From Caenimonas soli (GTDB lineage Bacteria; Pseudomonadota; Gammaproteobacteria; Burkholderiales; Burkholderiaceae_C): 64,000 nucleotides of DNA. A model generated the notes under the pieces. It saw only the letters and a list, made by a program, of their open reading frames with translations, did no database searches and was not told where the DNA came from. Shown here in pieces: positions 42,233 to 53,153 of this stretch; the first letter of the stretch is position 1, and each line of letters starts with the position of its first letter. The translations under genes were made by a program, and so were the position numbers. The DNA is taken from positions 186,001 through 250,000 of the forward strand of contig NZ_JABJVV010000009.1 of assembly GCF_013155545.1 (NCBI RefSeq), read 5' to 3'.

Positions 42233-45200
42233 TCAGACCAGTACGCGCTCGATGCCGCCGCTGTTGGCGGCGTGCACGTAATCGGGCATCCAGTTGTCGC
42301 CCAGGATCCGGTTGGCCATTTCCACGACGATGTAGTCCGCTTCCAGCAGGCCGTTCTGCAAGTCGTTGCCGTAGCGCGCGAGGCCTTGCAGGCAGCTGGG
42401 GCAGCTGGTCAGGATCTTGATGTTTTCCTTCTCGCCCACGGCGCCGCTGGCGCGCAGGGCGGCCTCGTCCTTGCGCAGTTCTTCTTCCTTGCGGAAGCGC
42501 ACCTGGGTGGAGATGTCGGGACGGCTGACACCCAAGGTGCCCGATTCGCCGCAGCAGCGCTCGGACTTGCGCACGTTGTCGCCCACCAGCGCCTTGACGG
42601 TCTTCATCGGCTCCTGCAGCTTCATGGGGCTGTGGCAAGGGTCATGGAACATGTACCCGCCGCCCGCCCCGTTGGACGCATCGAGCTTGATGCCTTTTTC
42701 GAGCAGGTATTCGTGGATGTCGATGATGCGGGAGCCGGGGAAGATCTGGTCGAACTCGTACCCTTGCAGCTGGTCGTAGCAGGTGCCGCAGCTGACCACC
42801 ACGGTCTTGATGTCCAGGTAGTTCAGCGTGTTGGCAACCCGATGGAACAGCACACGGTTGTCCGTGATCATCTTCTCGGCCTTGTCGAACTGGCCGGAGC
42901 CGCGCTGCGGGTAGCCGCAGCACAGGTAGCCGGGCGGCAGCACCGTTTGCACGCCGGCGTGCCAGAGCATGGCTTGCGTGGCCAGGCCCACCTGCGAGAA
43001 CAGGCGCTCCGAGCCGCAGCCGGGGAAGTAGAACACCGCCTCGGTCTCCGAAGTGGTGGTCTTCGGGTCGCGGATGATGGGGACGTAGTCCTTGTCCTCG
43101 ATGTCAAGCAGCGCGCGCGCAGTTTTCTTGGGCAGGCCGCCAGGCAGCTTCTTGTTGATGAAGTGGATGACCTGTTCCTTGACCGGCGCCGACCCGCCAT
43201 GCGTGGACGGCGGGCGCGTCACCTGCTTTCGGGCAAAGCCGCGCAGCAAATCGTTGGCCAGGCGCTGCACCTTGTAGCCGATGCCCACCACGGCGCCACG
43301 GATCAGGTTGATCGCTTCCGGGCTTGTCGCATTGAGCATCAGCATCGCCATGGCGTTGCCGGGACGGAAGCTCTTTTGCCCCATCTTGCGCAGCAGGTTG
43401 CGCATGTTCATCGACACGTCGCCGAAGTCGATCTTCACCGGGCATGGCGATTCGCACTTGTGGCACACGGTGCAGTGGTCGGCCACGTCCTCGAACTCTT
43501 CCCAGTGCTTGATCGACACGCCGCGGCGCGTCTGCTCCTCGTACAGGAAGGCCTCGACCAGCAGCGAGGTGGCCAGGATCTTGTTGCGCGGGCTGTACAG
43601 CAGGTTGGCGCGCGGAACGTGGGTCGCGCACACCGGCTTGCACTTGCCGCAGCGCAGGCAGTCCTTGATACTGTCGGCGATGGCGCCGATGTCCGACTGC
43701 TGCATGATCAGCGACTCGTGCCCCATCAGCCCGAAGCTGGGCGTGTAGGCATTGGTCAGGTCGGCATACACCGAGGTGGCCGAATCGGCCTGGGCGTGGC
43801 GCAGCAGCTTGCCCTTGTTGAAGCGGCCTTCCGGGTCCACCTGCTGCTTGTAGTCGGCGAAGGGCTTGAGCTCCTCGTCGGTGAGAAATTCCAGCTTGGT
43901 GATGCCGATGCCGTGCTCGCCCGAGATCACGCCGTTGAGCGATCGCGCCAGGATCATGATGCGCTTCACGGCGCCGTGCGCCGACTGCAGCATCTCGTAG
44001 TCGTCGCTGTTCACCGGGATATTGGTGTGCACGTTGCCGTCGCCGGCGTGCATGTGCAGCGCGATCCAGACGCGGCCCTTGAGCACGCGCTTGTGGATGG
44101 CGTTGGCCTCGTCCAGGATGGGCGCGAACGGCTGGCCGGCAAAGATGGCCTGCAGCGGCGCGCGGATCTGCGCCTTCCAGCTGGCGCGCAGTTCGTGGTC
44201 CTGCAGCCGCGGGAACAGGATCTCGACGTTATCCAGCCAGCTCTCCCACAGCTCGCGGACCTCGCGCACCTTGCTCAGCGCCTGGGCCACGCGGTCTTCC
44301 AGCAATTCGGCGGACGGGATTTCGCTGGCGTCGTCCTGCTTGCCCAGCGGCAGGTTGCCGCGGCTGAAGAAGGTTTCCAGCTCGCGGGCCAGCTTGATCT
44401 TGTTGGCCAGCGACAGCTCGATGTTGATGCGCTCGATGCCGTCGGTGTACTCGGCCATGCGCGGCAGCGGGATCACCACGTCTTCGTTGATCTTGAAGGC
44501 GTTGGTGTGCTTGCTGATGGCGGCCGTGCGCTTGCGGTCCAGCCAGAATTTCTTGCGCGCCTCGGGGCTGATGGCGATGAAGCCTTCGCCACTGCGCGAG
44601 TTGGCGATGCGCACGACTTCCGAGGTGACACGCGCCACGTCGTCGGCGTCGTCGCCGGAGATGTCGCCCACCAACACCATCTTGGGCAGCCCGGCCCGCT
44701 TGGACTTGGTGGAATAACCCACCGCCTTCAAGTAACGGTCGTCCAGGTGCTCCAGGCCCGCGAGCAGCACGCCGGAGCGCTTCTGTTCGGCGAACATGAA
44801 GTCCTTGATCTCCACGATGCTGGGCACGGCGTCCCGCGCGTTGCCGAAGAACTCCAGGCAAACGGTGCGGGTGTGCTCCGGCATGCGGTGCACCACCCAG
44901 CGGCCGCTGGTGATGAGGCCGTCGCAGCCTTCCTTCTGGATGCCGGGCAGTCCGGAGAGGAACTTGTCGGTCACGTCCTTGCCCAGGCCCTCCTTGCGGA
45001 AGGTGTGGCCGGGGATGACCAGGCTCTGGGTGCGGATCGGCGTCTTGCCGTCGGCTTCGAAATACTTCAGCTCGAAGCTCGCCATCTCGGCGTCGTGGAT
45101 CTTGCCCAGGTTGTGGTCCATGCGCGTGACTTCCAGCCACTGCGCCTCGGGCGTCACCATGCGCCAGGAAACCAGGTTGTCCAGCGCCGTGCCCCAGAGC

Positions 45201-46123
45201 ACGGCCTTCTTGCCGCCGGCATTCATGGCGATGTTGCCGCCGATGCAGGAGGCCTCGGCCGACGTCGGGTCCACCGCGAAGACGAATCCCGCGCGCTCGG
45301 CCGCGTCGGCGACGCGCTGGGTCACCACGCCGGCCTCGGTCCAGATGGTCGGCAGGGGCTGGGCATGGCCCGGGACCGAGACGAATTCGACCTCGGTCAT
45401 GGCTTCGAGCTTCTCGGTGTTGATCACCGCGCTCTTCCAGGTCAGCGGTACGGCGCCCCCGGTGTAGCCGGTTCCGCCCCCACGCGGAATGATGGTCAGG
45501 CCCAGATCGATGCAGCCCTTGACCAGGCCGGCCATCTCGGCCTCGGTGTCGGGCGTGAGCACGACGAACGGGTATTCGACGCGCCAGTCCGTAGCGTCTG
45601 TCACGTGCGAGACACGCGACAGCCCGTCGAACTTGATGTTGTCCTTGGCGGTGAGGCGGCGCAAGGCACGCTGGGTCTTGCGCCGCAGGTCGGCCATCTC
45701 CTTGAAACTGGCATCGAAAGCCTGGACCGCGCGCCCCGCGGCTTGCAGCAGCTCGCCCACCAGGGCGTCGCGCTCGGCATCGGTGTCGGGCGTGCGGCGC
45801 TTGCCCACCTCGGCCAGGCGGTGATTCAAGGCATCCACCAGCATGCGGCGGCGCTTCGGGTTGTCCAGCAGGTCATCCTGCAGGTAGGGATTGCGCTGCA
45901 CCACCCAGATGTCGCCCAGCACCTCGTACAGCATGCGGGCCGAACGGCCGGTGCGGCGCTCCTCGCGCAGCTTGTTCAGGACGTCCCAAGCATGCGCACC
46001 CAACAACCGTATAGCGATCTCGCGATCGGAGAACGAGGTGTAGTTGTACGGGATCTCGCGCAGGCGCGGTGCGTCGCCATCGACGGCGGCGACGAGTTGG
46101 GTGATCGTATTGGGTGCGTTCAT
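42233..46123 (-). CDS. Giant FAD/Fe-S oxidoreductase (DUF3683, FAD-binding, two 4Fe-4S, CCG domains)
   Basis: A 1296-residue cytoplasmic flavo-iron-sulfur enzyme. Domains in order: DUF3683 (about 1-180), FAD-binding type 4 ([13 protein letters not shown] near 215, [14 protein letters not shown] near 300), FAD-linked oxidase C-terminal domain ([12 protein letters not shown] near 695, GEHGIG near 733), two 4Fe-4S motifs ([11 protein letters not shown] near 823, [11 protein letters not shown] near 886), and two cysteine-rich CCG domains ([10 protein letters not shown] near 1070, CCGESGTLG near 1188). It resembles a D-lactate or 2-hydroxyglutarate dehydrogenase fused to a GlpC-type electron-transfer unit. 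The substrate is unknown. It is divergent from ugpB. Confidence 0.92.
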   Translation of the reverse strand: MNAPNTITQLVAAVDGDAPRLREIPYNYTSFSDREIAIRLLGAHAWDVLNKLREERRTGRSARMLYEVLGDIWVVQRNPYLQDDLLDNPKRRRMLVDALNHRLAEVGKRRTPDTDAERDALVGELLQAAGRAVQAFDASFKEMADLRRKTQRALRRLTAKDNIKFDGLSRVSHVTDATDWRVEYPFVVLTPDTEAEMAGLVKGCIDLGLTIIPRGGGTGYTGGAVPLTWKSAVINTEKLEAMTEVEFVSVPGHAQPLPTIWTEAGVVTQRVADAAERAGFVFAVDPTSAEASCIGGNIAMNAGGKKAVLWGTALDNLVSWRMVTPEAQWLEVTRMDHNLGKIHDAEMASFELKYFEADGKTPIRTQSLVIPGHTFRKEGLGKDVTDKFLSGLPGIQKEGCDGLITSGRWVVHRMPEHTRTVCLEFFGNARDAVPSIVEIKDFMFAEQKRSGVLLAGLEHLDDRYLKAVGYSTKSKRAGLPKMVLVGDISGDDADDVARVTSEVVRIANSRSGEGFIAISPEARKKFWLDRKRTAAISKHTNAFKINEDVVIPLPRMAEYTDGIERINIELSLANKIKLARELETFFSRGNLPLGKQDDASEIPSAELLEDRVAQALSKVREVRELWESWLDNVEILFPRLQDHELRASWKAQIRAPLQAIFAGQPFAPILDEANAIHKRVLKGRVWIALHMHAGDGNVHTNIPVNSDDYEMLQSAHGAVKRIMILARSLNGVISGEHGIGITKLEFLTDEELKPFADYKQQVDPEGRFNKGKLLRHAQADSATSVYADLTNAYTPSFGLMGHESLIMQQSDIGAIADSIKDCLRCGKCKPVCATHVPRANLLYSPRNKILATSLLVEAFLYEEQTRRGVSIKHWEEFEDVADHCTVCHKCESPCPVKIDFGDVSMNMRNLLRKMGQKSFRPGNAMAMLMLNATSPEAINLIRGAVVGIGYKVQRLANDLLRGFARKQVTRPPSTHGGSAPVKEQVIHFINKKLPGGLPKKTARALLDIEDKDYVPIIRDPKTTTSETEAVFYFPGCGSERLFSQVGLATQAMLWHAGVQTVLPPGYLCCGYPQRGSGQFDKAEKMITDNRVLFHRVANTLNYLDIKTVVVSCGTCYDQLQGYEFDQIFPGSRIIDIHEYLLEKGIKLDASNGAGGGYMFHDPCHSPMKLQEPMKTVKALVGDNVRKSERCCGESGTLGVSRPDISTQVRFRKEEELRKDEAALRASGAVGEKENIKILTSCPSCLQGLARYGNDLQNGLLEADYIVVEMANRILGDNWMPDYVHAANSGGIERVLV

Positions 46124-46250
46124 CTAGGCCAGAAAATGTCAGCCAAACGAATGCAACACGGCTGAAGAGAGATGTTACCGCAGTGCAGCAACCCCGCCCT
46201 TCCTTATGGAAACCCCGCTTGTGAGCCAACCGGGCGGTCGGTTAAATCGC

Positions 46251-46284
46251 CTGTCACAAATAGTCCGTAACCTTCAAAAAGGTT
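46251..46284 (+). promoter_or_regulatory. Leader of ugpB: Pho-type half-site and small hairpin
   Basis: CTGTCAC (46251-46257) followed by AAAT matches one half of a PhoB box; the second half is not recognisable. Further on, AACCTT (46269-46274) and AAGGTT (46279-46284) form a perfect 6-bp hairpin with a CAAA loop, 20 bases before the ugpB ATG. Ugp systems are classically phosphate-starvation genes, so the half-site is plausible but weak evidence. Confidence 0.3.
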
Positions 46285-46303
46285 CTCTCATCCAGGAGTT
46301 TTC

Positions 46304-47608
46304 ATGAAACTGCAACTTTCCGCCGCGGCCCTCGCACTCGCCTTTGCCCTGCCGGCCCAGGCCCAGACCGAAGTCCAGTGGTGGCATTCCATGGGCGGCG
46401 CACTTGGCGAATGGGTCAACGACCTCGCCAGGGACTTCAACGCCAGCCAGAAGGACTACAAGGTCACGCCGACCTTCAAGGGCAGCTACGCCGAGTCGAT
46501 GACCGCCGGCATCGCCGCCTATCGCGGCGGCAACGCGCCGCACATGATCCAGGTGTTCGAGGTGGGCACGGCCACCATGATGGCCGCCAAGGGCGCCGTC
46601 GTCCCGGTCGCCAAGGTGATGACCGACGCCGGCCTGAAGTTCGACCCCAGCATCTACGTGCCGGCGGTCTCGGGTTACTACACCGCCCCCAACGGCCAGA
46701 TGCTGAGCTATCCCTTCAACAGCTCCACGCCGGTCTTCCACTACAACAAGGACGCCTTCAAGGCCGCCGGCCTCGACCCCGAGAAGCCGCCGACCACCTG
46801 GCCCGAAGTCGCCCTGGCGGCCGCCAAGCTGAAGGCCTCCGGCCACAAGTGCCCGTTCACCACCAGCTGGATCAGCTGGACCCAGCTGGAAAGCTTCTCG
46901 GCCTGGCACAACGTGCTGTACGCGAGCAAGAACAACGGCTTCGGCGGCCTCGACACGCGCCTGGCGTTCAACAGCCCGCTGCACGTGCGCCACATCGAGA
47001 ACCTGGCCAACATGGCCAAGAGCGGCCTGTTCGTCTACAAGGGCCGCGAGAACAAGGCCGACGCCACCTTCGTCTCGGGCGAGTGCGCCATGGCGACCGG
47101 TTCATCGGCGCTGGCCGGCGGCGTGAAGCGCAACAGCAAGTTCGCCTATGGCATCGGCACCCTGCCCTACTACCCCGACGTCCAGGGCGCCCCGCAGAAC
47201 ACCGTGATCGGCGGCGCCAGCATCTGGGTGATGGCGGGCAAGAAGCCCGAGGAATACAAGGCCGTGGCCGCCTTCCTCAACTACCTGTCCAAGCCCGAAG
47301 TGGCGGCGGCCAGCCATCAGCGCACCGGCTACCTGCCGGTCACCAAGGCCTCGTTCGACCTGACCGAGAAGTCCGGCTTCTACAAGCAGAACCCGGGTTA
47401 CGACGTCTCGGTGAACCAGATGGTCCGCAAGACCACCGACAAGTCGCGCGGCGTGCGCCTGGGCAACTTCGTCCAGATCCGCACCATCATCGACGAGGAA
47501 CTCGAAGGCGTGTGGCAGGGCACGAAGCAGCCGAAGGAAGCCCTGGACAACGCCGTGAAGCGCGGCAACGAGCAGCTGGAGCGCTTCCAGAAAGCCAACA
47601 AGGCCTGA
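46304..47608 (+). CDS. ugpB: sn-glycerol-3-phosphate ABC transporter, substrate-binding protein
   Basis: Periplasmic receptor for glycerol-3-phosphate and glycerophosphodiesters. The 434-residue product has a signal peptide (cut after LPAQAQ), then TEVQWWHSMGGALGEWVNDLA, and the ligand-loop regions FKGSYAESMTAGIAAYRGG, YPFNSSTPVFHYNKD and NTVIGGASIWVM that match UgpB. CAGGAG precedes the ATG. First gene of a five-gene operon; the downstream hairpin at 47615 may raise its expression over the membrane genes. Confidence 0.93.
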   Translation: MKLQLSAAALALAFALPAQAQTEVQWWHSMGGALGEWVNDLARDFNASQKDYKVTPTFKGSYAESMTAGIAAYRGGNAPHMIQVFEVGTATMMAAKGAVVPVAKVMTDAGLKFDPSIYVPAVSGYYTAPNGQMLSYPFNSSTPVFHYNKDAFKAAGLDPEKPPTTWPEVALAAAKLKASGHKCPFTTSWISWTQLESFSAWHNVLYASKNNGFGGLDTRLAFNSPLHVRHIENLANMAKSGLFVYKGRENKADATFVSGECAMATGSSALAGGVKRNSKFAYGIGTLPYYPDVQGAPQNTVIGGASIWVMAGKKPEEYKAVAAFLNYLSKPEVAAASHQRTGYLPVTKASFDLTEKSGFYKQNPGYDVSVNQMVRKTTDKSRGVRLGNFVQIRTIIDEELEGVWQGTKQPKEALDNAVKRGNEQLERFQKANKA

Positions 47609-47614
47609 GGCGGT

Positions 47615-47638
47615 GCGCGCCTGCGGGCGCGCTTTATT
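47615..47638 (+). terminator. Intercistronic hairpin between ugpB and ugpA
   Basis: GCGCGCC (47615-47621) pairs with GGCGCGC (47626-47632) around TGCG, followed by TTTATT. Such a hairpin after a binding-protein gene typically acts as a partial terminator or protects the upstream message from 3' decay, giving more receptor than permease. Confidence 0.55.
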
Positions 47639-47658
47639 CTGACCTGACAATAAGAACC

Positions 47659-48540
47659 ATGGAAAAACGGGTCCTTTTCAAATCGTCGTGGCTGCCCTGG
47701 GTGTTGATCGCGCCGCAGATGGCGATCATCCTGGTGTTCTTTTTCTGGCCGGCCGGCCAGGCGCTGTACCAGAGCGTGCTGCAGGAAGACGCCTTCGGCG
47801 CCACCCGCGAATTCGTCGGCCTCGACAACTTCGAGCGGCTGTTCGCCGACCCGGGCTATCTCGCCTCGTTCCGGATCACCGCCATCTTCTCGGTGCTGGT
47901 GGCCGTGGGCGGCCTGGCCGTCTCCCTGCTGCTGGCCGTGATGGCCAACCGCGTGGTCCGGGCCGCGGGCATCTACAAGACGCTCCTGATCTGGCCCTAC
48001 GCCGTGGCCCCGGTGGTCGCCGGCGTGCTGTGGCTGATGATGTTCGCCTCGCCCTACGGCGTGATCCGCTACGCCCTGATCGAAATGGGCTTCGAGTGGA
48101 ACCACGTGCTCAACGGCGACCACGCGATGGCGCTGATCGTCATGGCGGCCATCTGGAAGCACATCTCGTACAACTTCCTGTTCTTCCTGGCCGGCCTGCA
48201 GTCGATCCCACACTCGCTGATCGAGGCCGCCACCATCGACGGCGCCTCGCCCTGGAGGCGCTTCTGGACCATCGTCTGGCCGCTGCTGTCGCCCACCACC
48301 TTCTTCCTGCTGGTGATCAACGTCGTCTACGCCTTCTTCGAGACCTTCGCCATCGTCGACGCCGCCACCAACGGCGGCCCGGGCAAGGACACCTCGATCC
48401 TGGTCTACAAGGTCTACTACGACGGCTTCAAGGCGATGGACATCAACGGCTCGGCCGCGCAGTCGGTGGTGCTGATGGTCATCGTGGTCGCGCTGACGGT
48501 GATCCAGTTCAAGTTCGTCGAGAAGAAGGTGCACTACTAG
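47659..48540 (+). CDS. ugpA: sn-glycerol-3-phosphate ABC transporter permease UgpA
   Basis: A 293-residue inner-membrane permease with six membrane segments and the EAA loop (EAATIDGASPWRRFWTIVWPLLSP near 195). The N-terminal SSWLPWVLIAPQMAIILVFFFWPAG and the FETFAIVDAATNGGPG region near 235 are typical of UgpA. ATG 47659 starts it; ugpE begins one base after its stop. Confidence 0.92.
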   Translation: MEKRVLFKSSWLPWVLIAPQMAIILVFFFWPAGQALYQSVLQEDAFGATREFVGLDNFERLFADPGYLASFRITAIFSVLVAVGGLAVSLLLAVMANRVVRAAGIYKTLLIWPYAVAPVVAGVLWLMMFASPYGVIRYALIEMGFEWNHVLNGDHAMALIVMAAIWKHISYNFLFFLAGLQSIPHSLIEAATIDGASPWRRFWTIVWPLLSPTTFFLLVINVVYAFFETFAIVDAATNGGPGKDTSILVYKVYYDGFKAMDINGSAAQSVVLMVIVVALTVIQFKFVEKKVHY

Positions 48541-48541
48541 C

Positions 48542-49395
48542 ATGATCCAGCGCAATCCGATCCTCGATTTCCTCTCGCACCTGATCCTGATCCTCGGGGT
48601 GATCGTGGTCTTCTTCCCGATCTACGTCACCTTCATCGGCTCGACGCAGACGGCGGAGCAGATCATGACGAGCAACCCGATCTCGCTGCTTCCCGGCAGC
48701 AACATCGTCGAGAGCTACCGCTTCGCGCTGTTCGGCGGCAAGACGGAAGCGGGCGCCAGTGTGTCGCCGGCGCTGCCCATGATGGGCATCAGCCTGGCCA
48801 GCGCGCTGATCATCGCCATCGGCAAGATCGCGATCTCGATCCTGTCGGCCTTCGCGATCGTCTACTTCCGCTTCCCCGCCAAGAACCTCGTGTTCTGGAT
48901 GGTGTTCGTCACGCTGATGCTGCCGGTGGAGGTGCGCATCGGGCCCACCTACGAGGTGGTCTCGGACCTGCGCATGCTCAACTCGATGGCGGGCCTGACG
49001 GTGCCCCTGATCGCTTCGGCCACCGCCACCTTCCTGTTCCGGCAGTTCTTCATGACGGTGCCGGACGAACTGGTGGAAGCCGCCCGGATGGACGGCGCCG
49101 GGCCGATGCGCTTCTTCAAGGACGTGCTGCTGCCGCTGTCGAAGACCTCGATGGCCGCCCTGTTCGTCATCCAGTTCATCTACGGCTGGAACCAGTACCT
49201 GTGGCCGCTGCTGGTGACCACCGACGAGAAGATGTACCCGATCGTGATGGGCATCAAGCGGCTGATCTTCGGCGAGGTCTACATCGAGTGGAACGTCGTG
49301 ATGGCCACCGCCATCCTGGCGATGCTGCCGCCGGCCGTCGTCGTGATCCTGATGCAGAAGTGGTTCGTCAAGGGCCTGGTGGATACGGAAAAATA

Positions 49396-49396
<1 letters not shown>
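48542..49396 (+). CDS. ugpE: sn-glycerol-3-phosphate ABC transporter permease UgpE
   Basis: A 284-residue permease with six membrane segments and the EAA loop [23 protein letters not shown] near 180. It contains [16 protein letters not shown] near the N-terminus and [21 protein letters not shown] near 215, hallmarks of UgpE. Its TAA overlaps the ugpC ATG by one base. Confidence 0.92.
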
Positions 49397-50399
<1,003 letters not shown>

Positions 50400-50400
<1 letters not shown>

Positions 50401-51134
50401 TGGAACCCTGGCCGTACCCGCGCTGGATTGCGCATCGCGGCGCGGGCGAGCTGGCGCCTGAGAACACGCTGGCCGCGTTCCGACTGGGCGCGCAGCACGG
50501 CTACCGCATGTTCGAGTGCGACGTGAAGCTGTCGGCCGACGGCGTTCCCTTCCTGTTGCACGACAGCACGCTGGCACGCACCACGAACGGAGCCGGCACC
50601 GCCGGCGACCTGCCCTGGAGCGCGCTGTCGCAGCTCGATGCCGGCAGCTGGCATTCGCGCACCTACGCAGGTGAGCCGCTGCTGACGCTCGACAACGTGG
50701 CGCGCTTCTGCCTTCGCAACGGCTATCTGCTGAACATCGAGATGAAGCCAACGCCCGGGCTGGAGCAGCACACGGGCGAAGTCGTGGCTCGCGAAGCCGC
50801 GCGCCTGTGGGCCGGCGCCGAGGTGCCGCCGCTGCTGACTTCGTTCCGGCCCGAAGCGCTGGAGGGCGCGCAAAACGCCGCGGCGCATCTGCCGCGCGGC
50901 TTGCTGCTCGATACGCTGTGGAAAGGCTGGCTCGAAACGGCCCTGTCGCTGGGCTGCGTGGCAGTCGTCTGCAACCAGGCGCTGTGGGATTTGAGCTCGG
51001 TGACGCAGGCCAAGAGCGCGGGCTTCAAATGCCTGAGCTACACGGTCAACGACGAATGGGCCGCCCAGCGGCTGATCGCGCTCGGCACCGACGGCATCAT
51101 CACCGACCGGGTAGACCTGTTCCCGCCGGGGTAA
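50400..51134 (+). CDS. ugpQ: Glycerophosphodiester phosphodiesterase
   Basis: Hydrolyses glycerophosphodiesters to glycerol-3-phosphate plus alcohol. The 244-residue GDPD-fold protein shows IAHRGAGELAPENTLAAFRLG near residue 10, FECDVKLSADGVPFLLHDSTLARTTNG near 38-64 and NIEMKPTPG near 115, carrying catalytic His/Glu residues. No signal peptide, so it acts in the cytoplasm on imported diesters. ATG 50400 overlaps the ugpC stop. A palindromic repeat begins one base after the stop codon. Confidence 0.92.
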
Positions 51135-51161
51135 TGGATTGCGGATCAAGTCCGCAATGAC
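51135..51161. repeat. Single palindromic repeat between ugpQ and the DUF3501 gene
   Basis: TGGAT, stem TGCGGA, loop TCAAG (51146-51150), stem TCCGCA, ATGAC. It is in the inverted orientation of the GTCAT...ATCCA family, with a perfect stem. It starts immediately after the ugpQ TAA and stops just before the convergent DUF3501 stop, so it may end transcripts from both sides. Confidence 0.75.
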
Positions 51162-51162
51162 A

Positions 51163-51753
51163 CTACTTAAGGTCGCCCGCCAGCGAAGCCAGGGATTCGG
51201 GCGCGATGGTGGTGTGGGCCGGGTAGTTGCGGTGGTCGCAGCCCAGCTTGACGCCGGCGCCGGCCTTGATCGCCGACACCATCGCCGGCGTGAACTCGAA
51301 GCGCACGAAGTGCACCGCCGAGGTTTTCTCGTCGTTCTCGCGGTCCATGTCCTCGTCGGCGATGGCATAGACGCGCTCGTGGCCTTCCACCTCGACGAAC
51401 ATCTGGTCCTCCACGCCGATCAGCCGTGCCAGCTCGCGCTTGCGCTCGTTCTCGTCGGGGTACTCGATCATCATCGTGGCCTTCCAGTTGCTGCCATCGG
51501 GCATCAATGGGGCATAGGCCTCGATCTCCTGGTCGATCCCCTCTTCCTCGAAGATCTTCTCGACGCGCAGCATTTCCTGGATCTGGTAGCGGATGCTGGT
51601 CTCGCTCTCGAACTGCAGCGTCATGTGCTCGCCCAGCGGAACGCTGCGCAGCTTGCGATGCGCGATGACGTCGGCCTTGTGCGCCTTGCGGTACTTGCTG
51701 TACGCCTCCAGCGTCATCAGGCTGTCGCGGGTGATTTTTCCGGTGAGTTGCAT
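51163..51753 (-). CDS. DUF3501-family protein
   Basis: A 196-residue soluble protein with SLMTLEAYSKYRKAHKADVIAHRKLRSVPLG at the N-terminus, ETSIRYQIQEMLRVEKIFEEEGI near 52 and VHFVRFEFTPAMVSAIKAGAGVKLGCDH near 150, matching DUF3501. Function unknown; the family is usually beside a heterodisulfide-reductase-like Fe-S protein and rubrerythrin, as here. AGGAGAAC precedes ATG 51753. Both flanks carry palindromic repeats. Confidence 0.85.
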   Translation of the reverse strand: MQLTGKITRDSLMTLEAYSKYRKAHKADVIAHRKLRSVPLGEHMTLQFESETSIRYQIQEMLRVEKIFEEEGIDQEIEAYAPLMPDGSNWKATMMIEYPDENERKRELARLIGVEDQMFVEVEGHERVYAIADEDMDRENDEKTSAVHFVRFEFTPAMVSAIKAGAGVKLGCDHRNYPAHTTIAPESLASLAGDLK

Positions 51754-51763
51754 ATTGTTCTCC

Positions 51764-51790
51764 TGGATTGCGGGTCGAGCCCGCAATGAC
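51764..51790. repeat. Single palindromic repeat between the HdrB-like and DUF3501 genes
   Basis: TGGAT, stem TGCGGG, loop TCGAG, stem CCCGCA, ATGAC. Same orientation as the copy at 51135, with two co-varying stem base pairs and one loop change. It begins 11 bases upstream of the DUF3501 start, inside the operon. Confidence 0.75.
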
Positions 51791-51793
51791 AGG

Positions 51794-53149
51794 CTATTTC
51801 AAGCCGTAGGCGATACGCACCAGCGACAGCGGATGCTCCAGCTTGGGCGTACCCAGCGAATTTCGATCAAACCCCTGGTTGATGTGGTGGCCGCCCAGCG
51901 GGCAGTCGGAGCTGATGTAGTCGGGCTGGCCGCCTTCGGGGTGCTCGGCCATCCGCTTGAACAGCGGCTTGCCGATCTTCATGGCGATTTCGTGCGTGCG
52001 CTTTTTCACGCCGTAGGTACCGGCGTGGCCCGAGCAGCGCTCATTGGTCTGCACGAAGGTGCCGGGCACCATCTTGAGCATCTCCTCGGTCTTCTTGCCG
52101 ATGTTCTGCACGCGCGAGTGGCAGGGCACGTGGTAGCTGACCTTGCCCAGCGGCTGGCTGAAATCGGTCTTCAACAGGCCATCGCGCTTGCGGGCCATCA
52201 GGTACTCGAACGGGTCCCACATGGCTTCCTTGACAGCCTGGACGTCCGGATCGTCGGGGTACATCAGCGGCAGTTCCTGCTTGAACATCAGGGTACAGCT
52301 GGGCACGGCCGACAGGATGGCGTACCCGCGCTTCGCATAGTCGACCAGCACCGGGATGTTGGCTTCCTTGGCTCTATTCACCGAGTCCAGGTCGCCCAGC
52401 TCCAGCTTGGGCATGCCGCAGCATTTCTCCTTGCTCACCAGGACGTACGGCACCTCGTTGTGGGCCAGCACCTTGAGCAGGTCCAGGCCGATGCCCGGCT
52501 CGTTGTAGTTGACGAAGCAGGTGGAGAAGATCGCGACCTTGCCCGGCGTCTTCAGGCCGTCCTTGATAGTGAAGTCCTCAGACTGGGGCGCGGCCGACCG
52601 GAACTTGCGCGTGGCCAGGGCCGGCAGCCAGGCGTTGCGGTCCACGTTCAACACGTTCTCCATGGCGGCGCGCGCCGGCTTGGTCTGGTTCACGGCGTTG
52701 GCGATCTGCACCACGATCGGAATGCCGGCGAACTGGCCGTGCACATCGGTGGAGGACAGGAATTTCTCGCCGAAGCCGACCTCGCCCTTCTTGAACTTGA
52801 TGGCCTTGGCGCGCAGCATGGTGTGCGGGTAGTCCACGTTCCACTCGTGCGGCGGAACGTAGGGGCACTTGGTCATGAAGCACAGGTCGCACAGGTAGCA
52901 CTGGTCGACCACATTCCAGTAGTCCTTCTTGTCCACGCCATCGACCTCGCCGGTCTTGCCTTCGTCAATCAGGTCGAACAGCGTGGGGAAGGAGGCGCAC
53001 AGGCTGACGCAGCGGCGGCAGCCGTGGCAGATATCGAAGATCCGCTCCAGCTCCGTGAAGGCGGCTTCCTCGTCGTAGAACTGGGGGTTCTTCCAGTCGA
53101 TCGGATGCCGAGTCGGCGCTTCCAGGTTGCCTTCACGGGGTGCTGTCAT
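51794..53149 (-). CDS. HdrB/GlpC-like Fe-S protein (two 4Fe-4S, CCG domains)
   Basis: A 451-residue cytoplasmic Fe-S protein. Two 4Fe-4S motifs (CHGCRRCVSLC near 41, CYLCDLCFMTKCP near 84) are followed by two cysteine-rich CCG-type domains (EKCCGMPKLELGDLD near 246 and SGHAGTYGVKKRTHE near 373 with nearby Cys). It resembles heterodisulfide reductase subunit B fused to C, or anaerobic GlpC, and probably moves electrons between a quinone or flavoprotein and the rubrerythrin encoded 4 bases upstream. Confidence 0.88.
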   Translation of the reverse strand: MTAPREGNLEAPTRHPIDWKNPQFYDEEAAFTELERIFDICHGCRRCVSLCASFPTLFDLIDEGKTGEVDGVDKKDYWNVVDQCYLCDLCFMTKCPYVPPHEWNVDYPHTMLRAKAIKFKKGEVGFGEKFLSSTDVHGQFAGIPIVVQIANAVNQTKPARAAMENVLNVDRNAWLPALATRKFRSAAPQSEDFTIKDGLKTPGKVAIFSTCFVNYNEPGIGLDLLKVLAHNEVPYVLVSKEKCCGMPKLELGDLDSVNRAKEANIPVLVDYAKRGYAILSAVPSCTLMFKQELPLMYPDDPDVQAVKEAMWDPFEYLMARKRDGLLKTDFSQPLGKVSYHVPCHSRVQNIGKKTEEMLKMVPGTFVQTNERCSGHAGTYGVKKRTHEIAMKIGKPLFKRMAEHPEGGQPDYISSDCPLGGHHINQGFDRNSLGTPKLEHPLSLVRIAYGLK

Positions 53150-53153
53150 GGGA

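Noticed and set aside
42128..46165. A 1345-codon open frame antisense to the giant oxidoreductase
   Set aside because: It is a mirror of a gene with strong Fe-S and FAD motifs. High-GC codon use leaves the opposite frame open. It shows no domain, has a His/Val/Gln-rich composition typical of antisense frames and no ribosome site.
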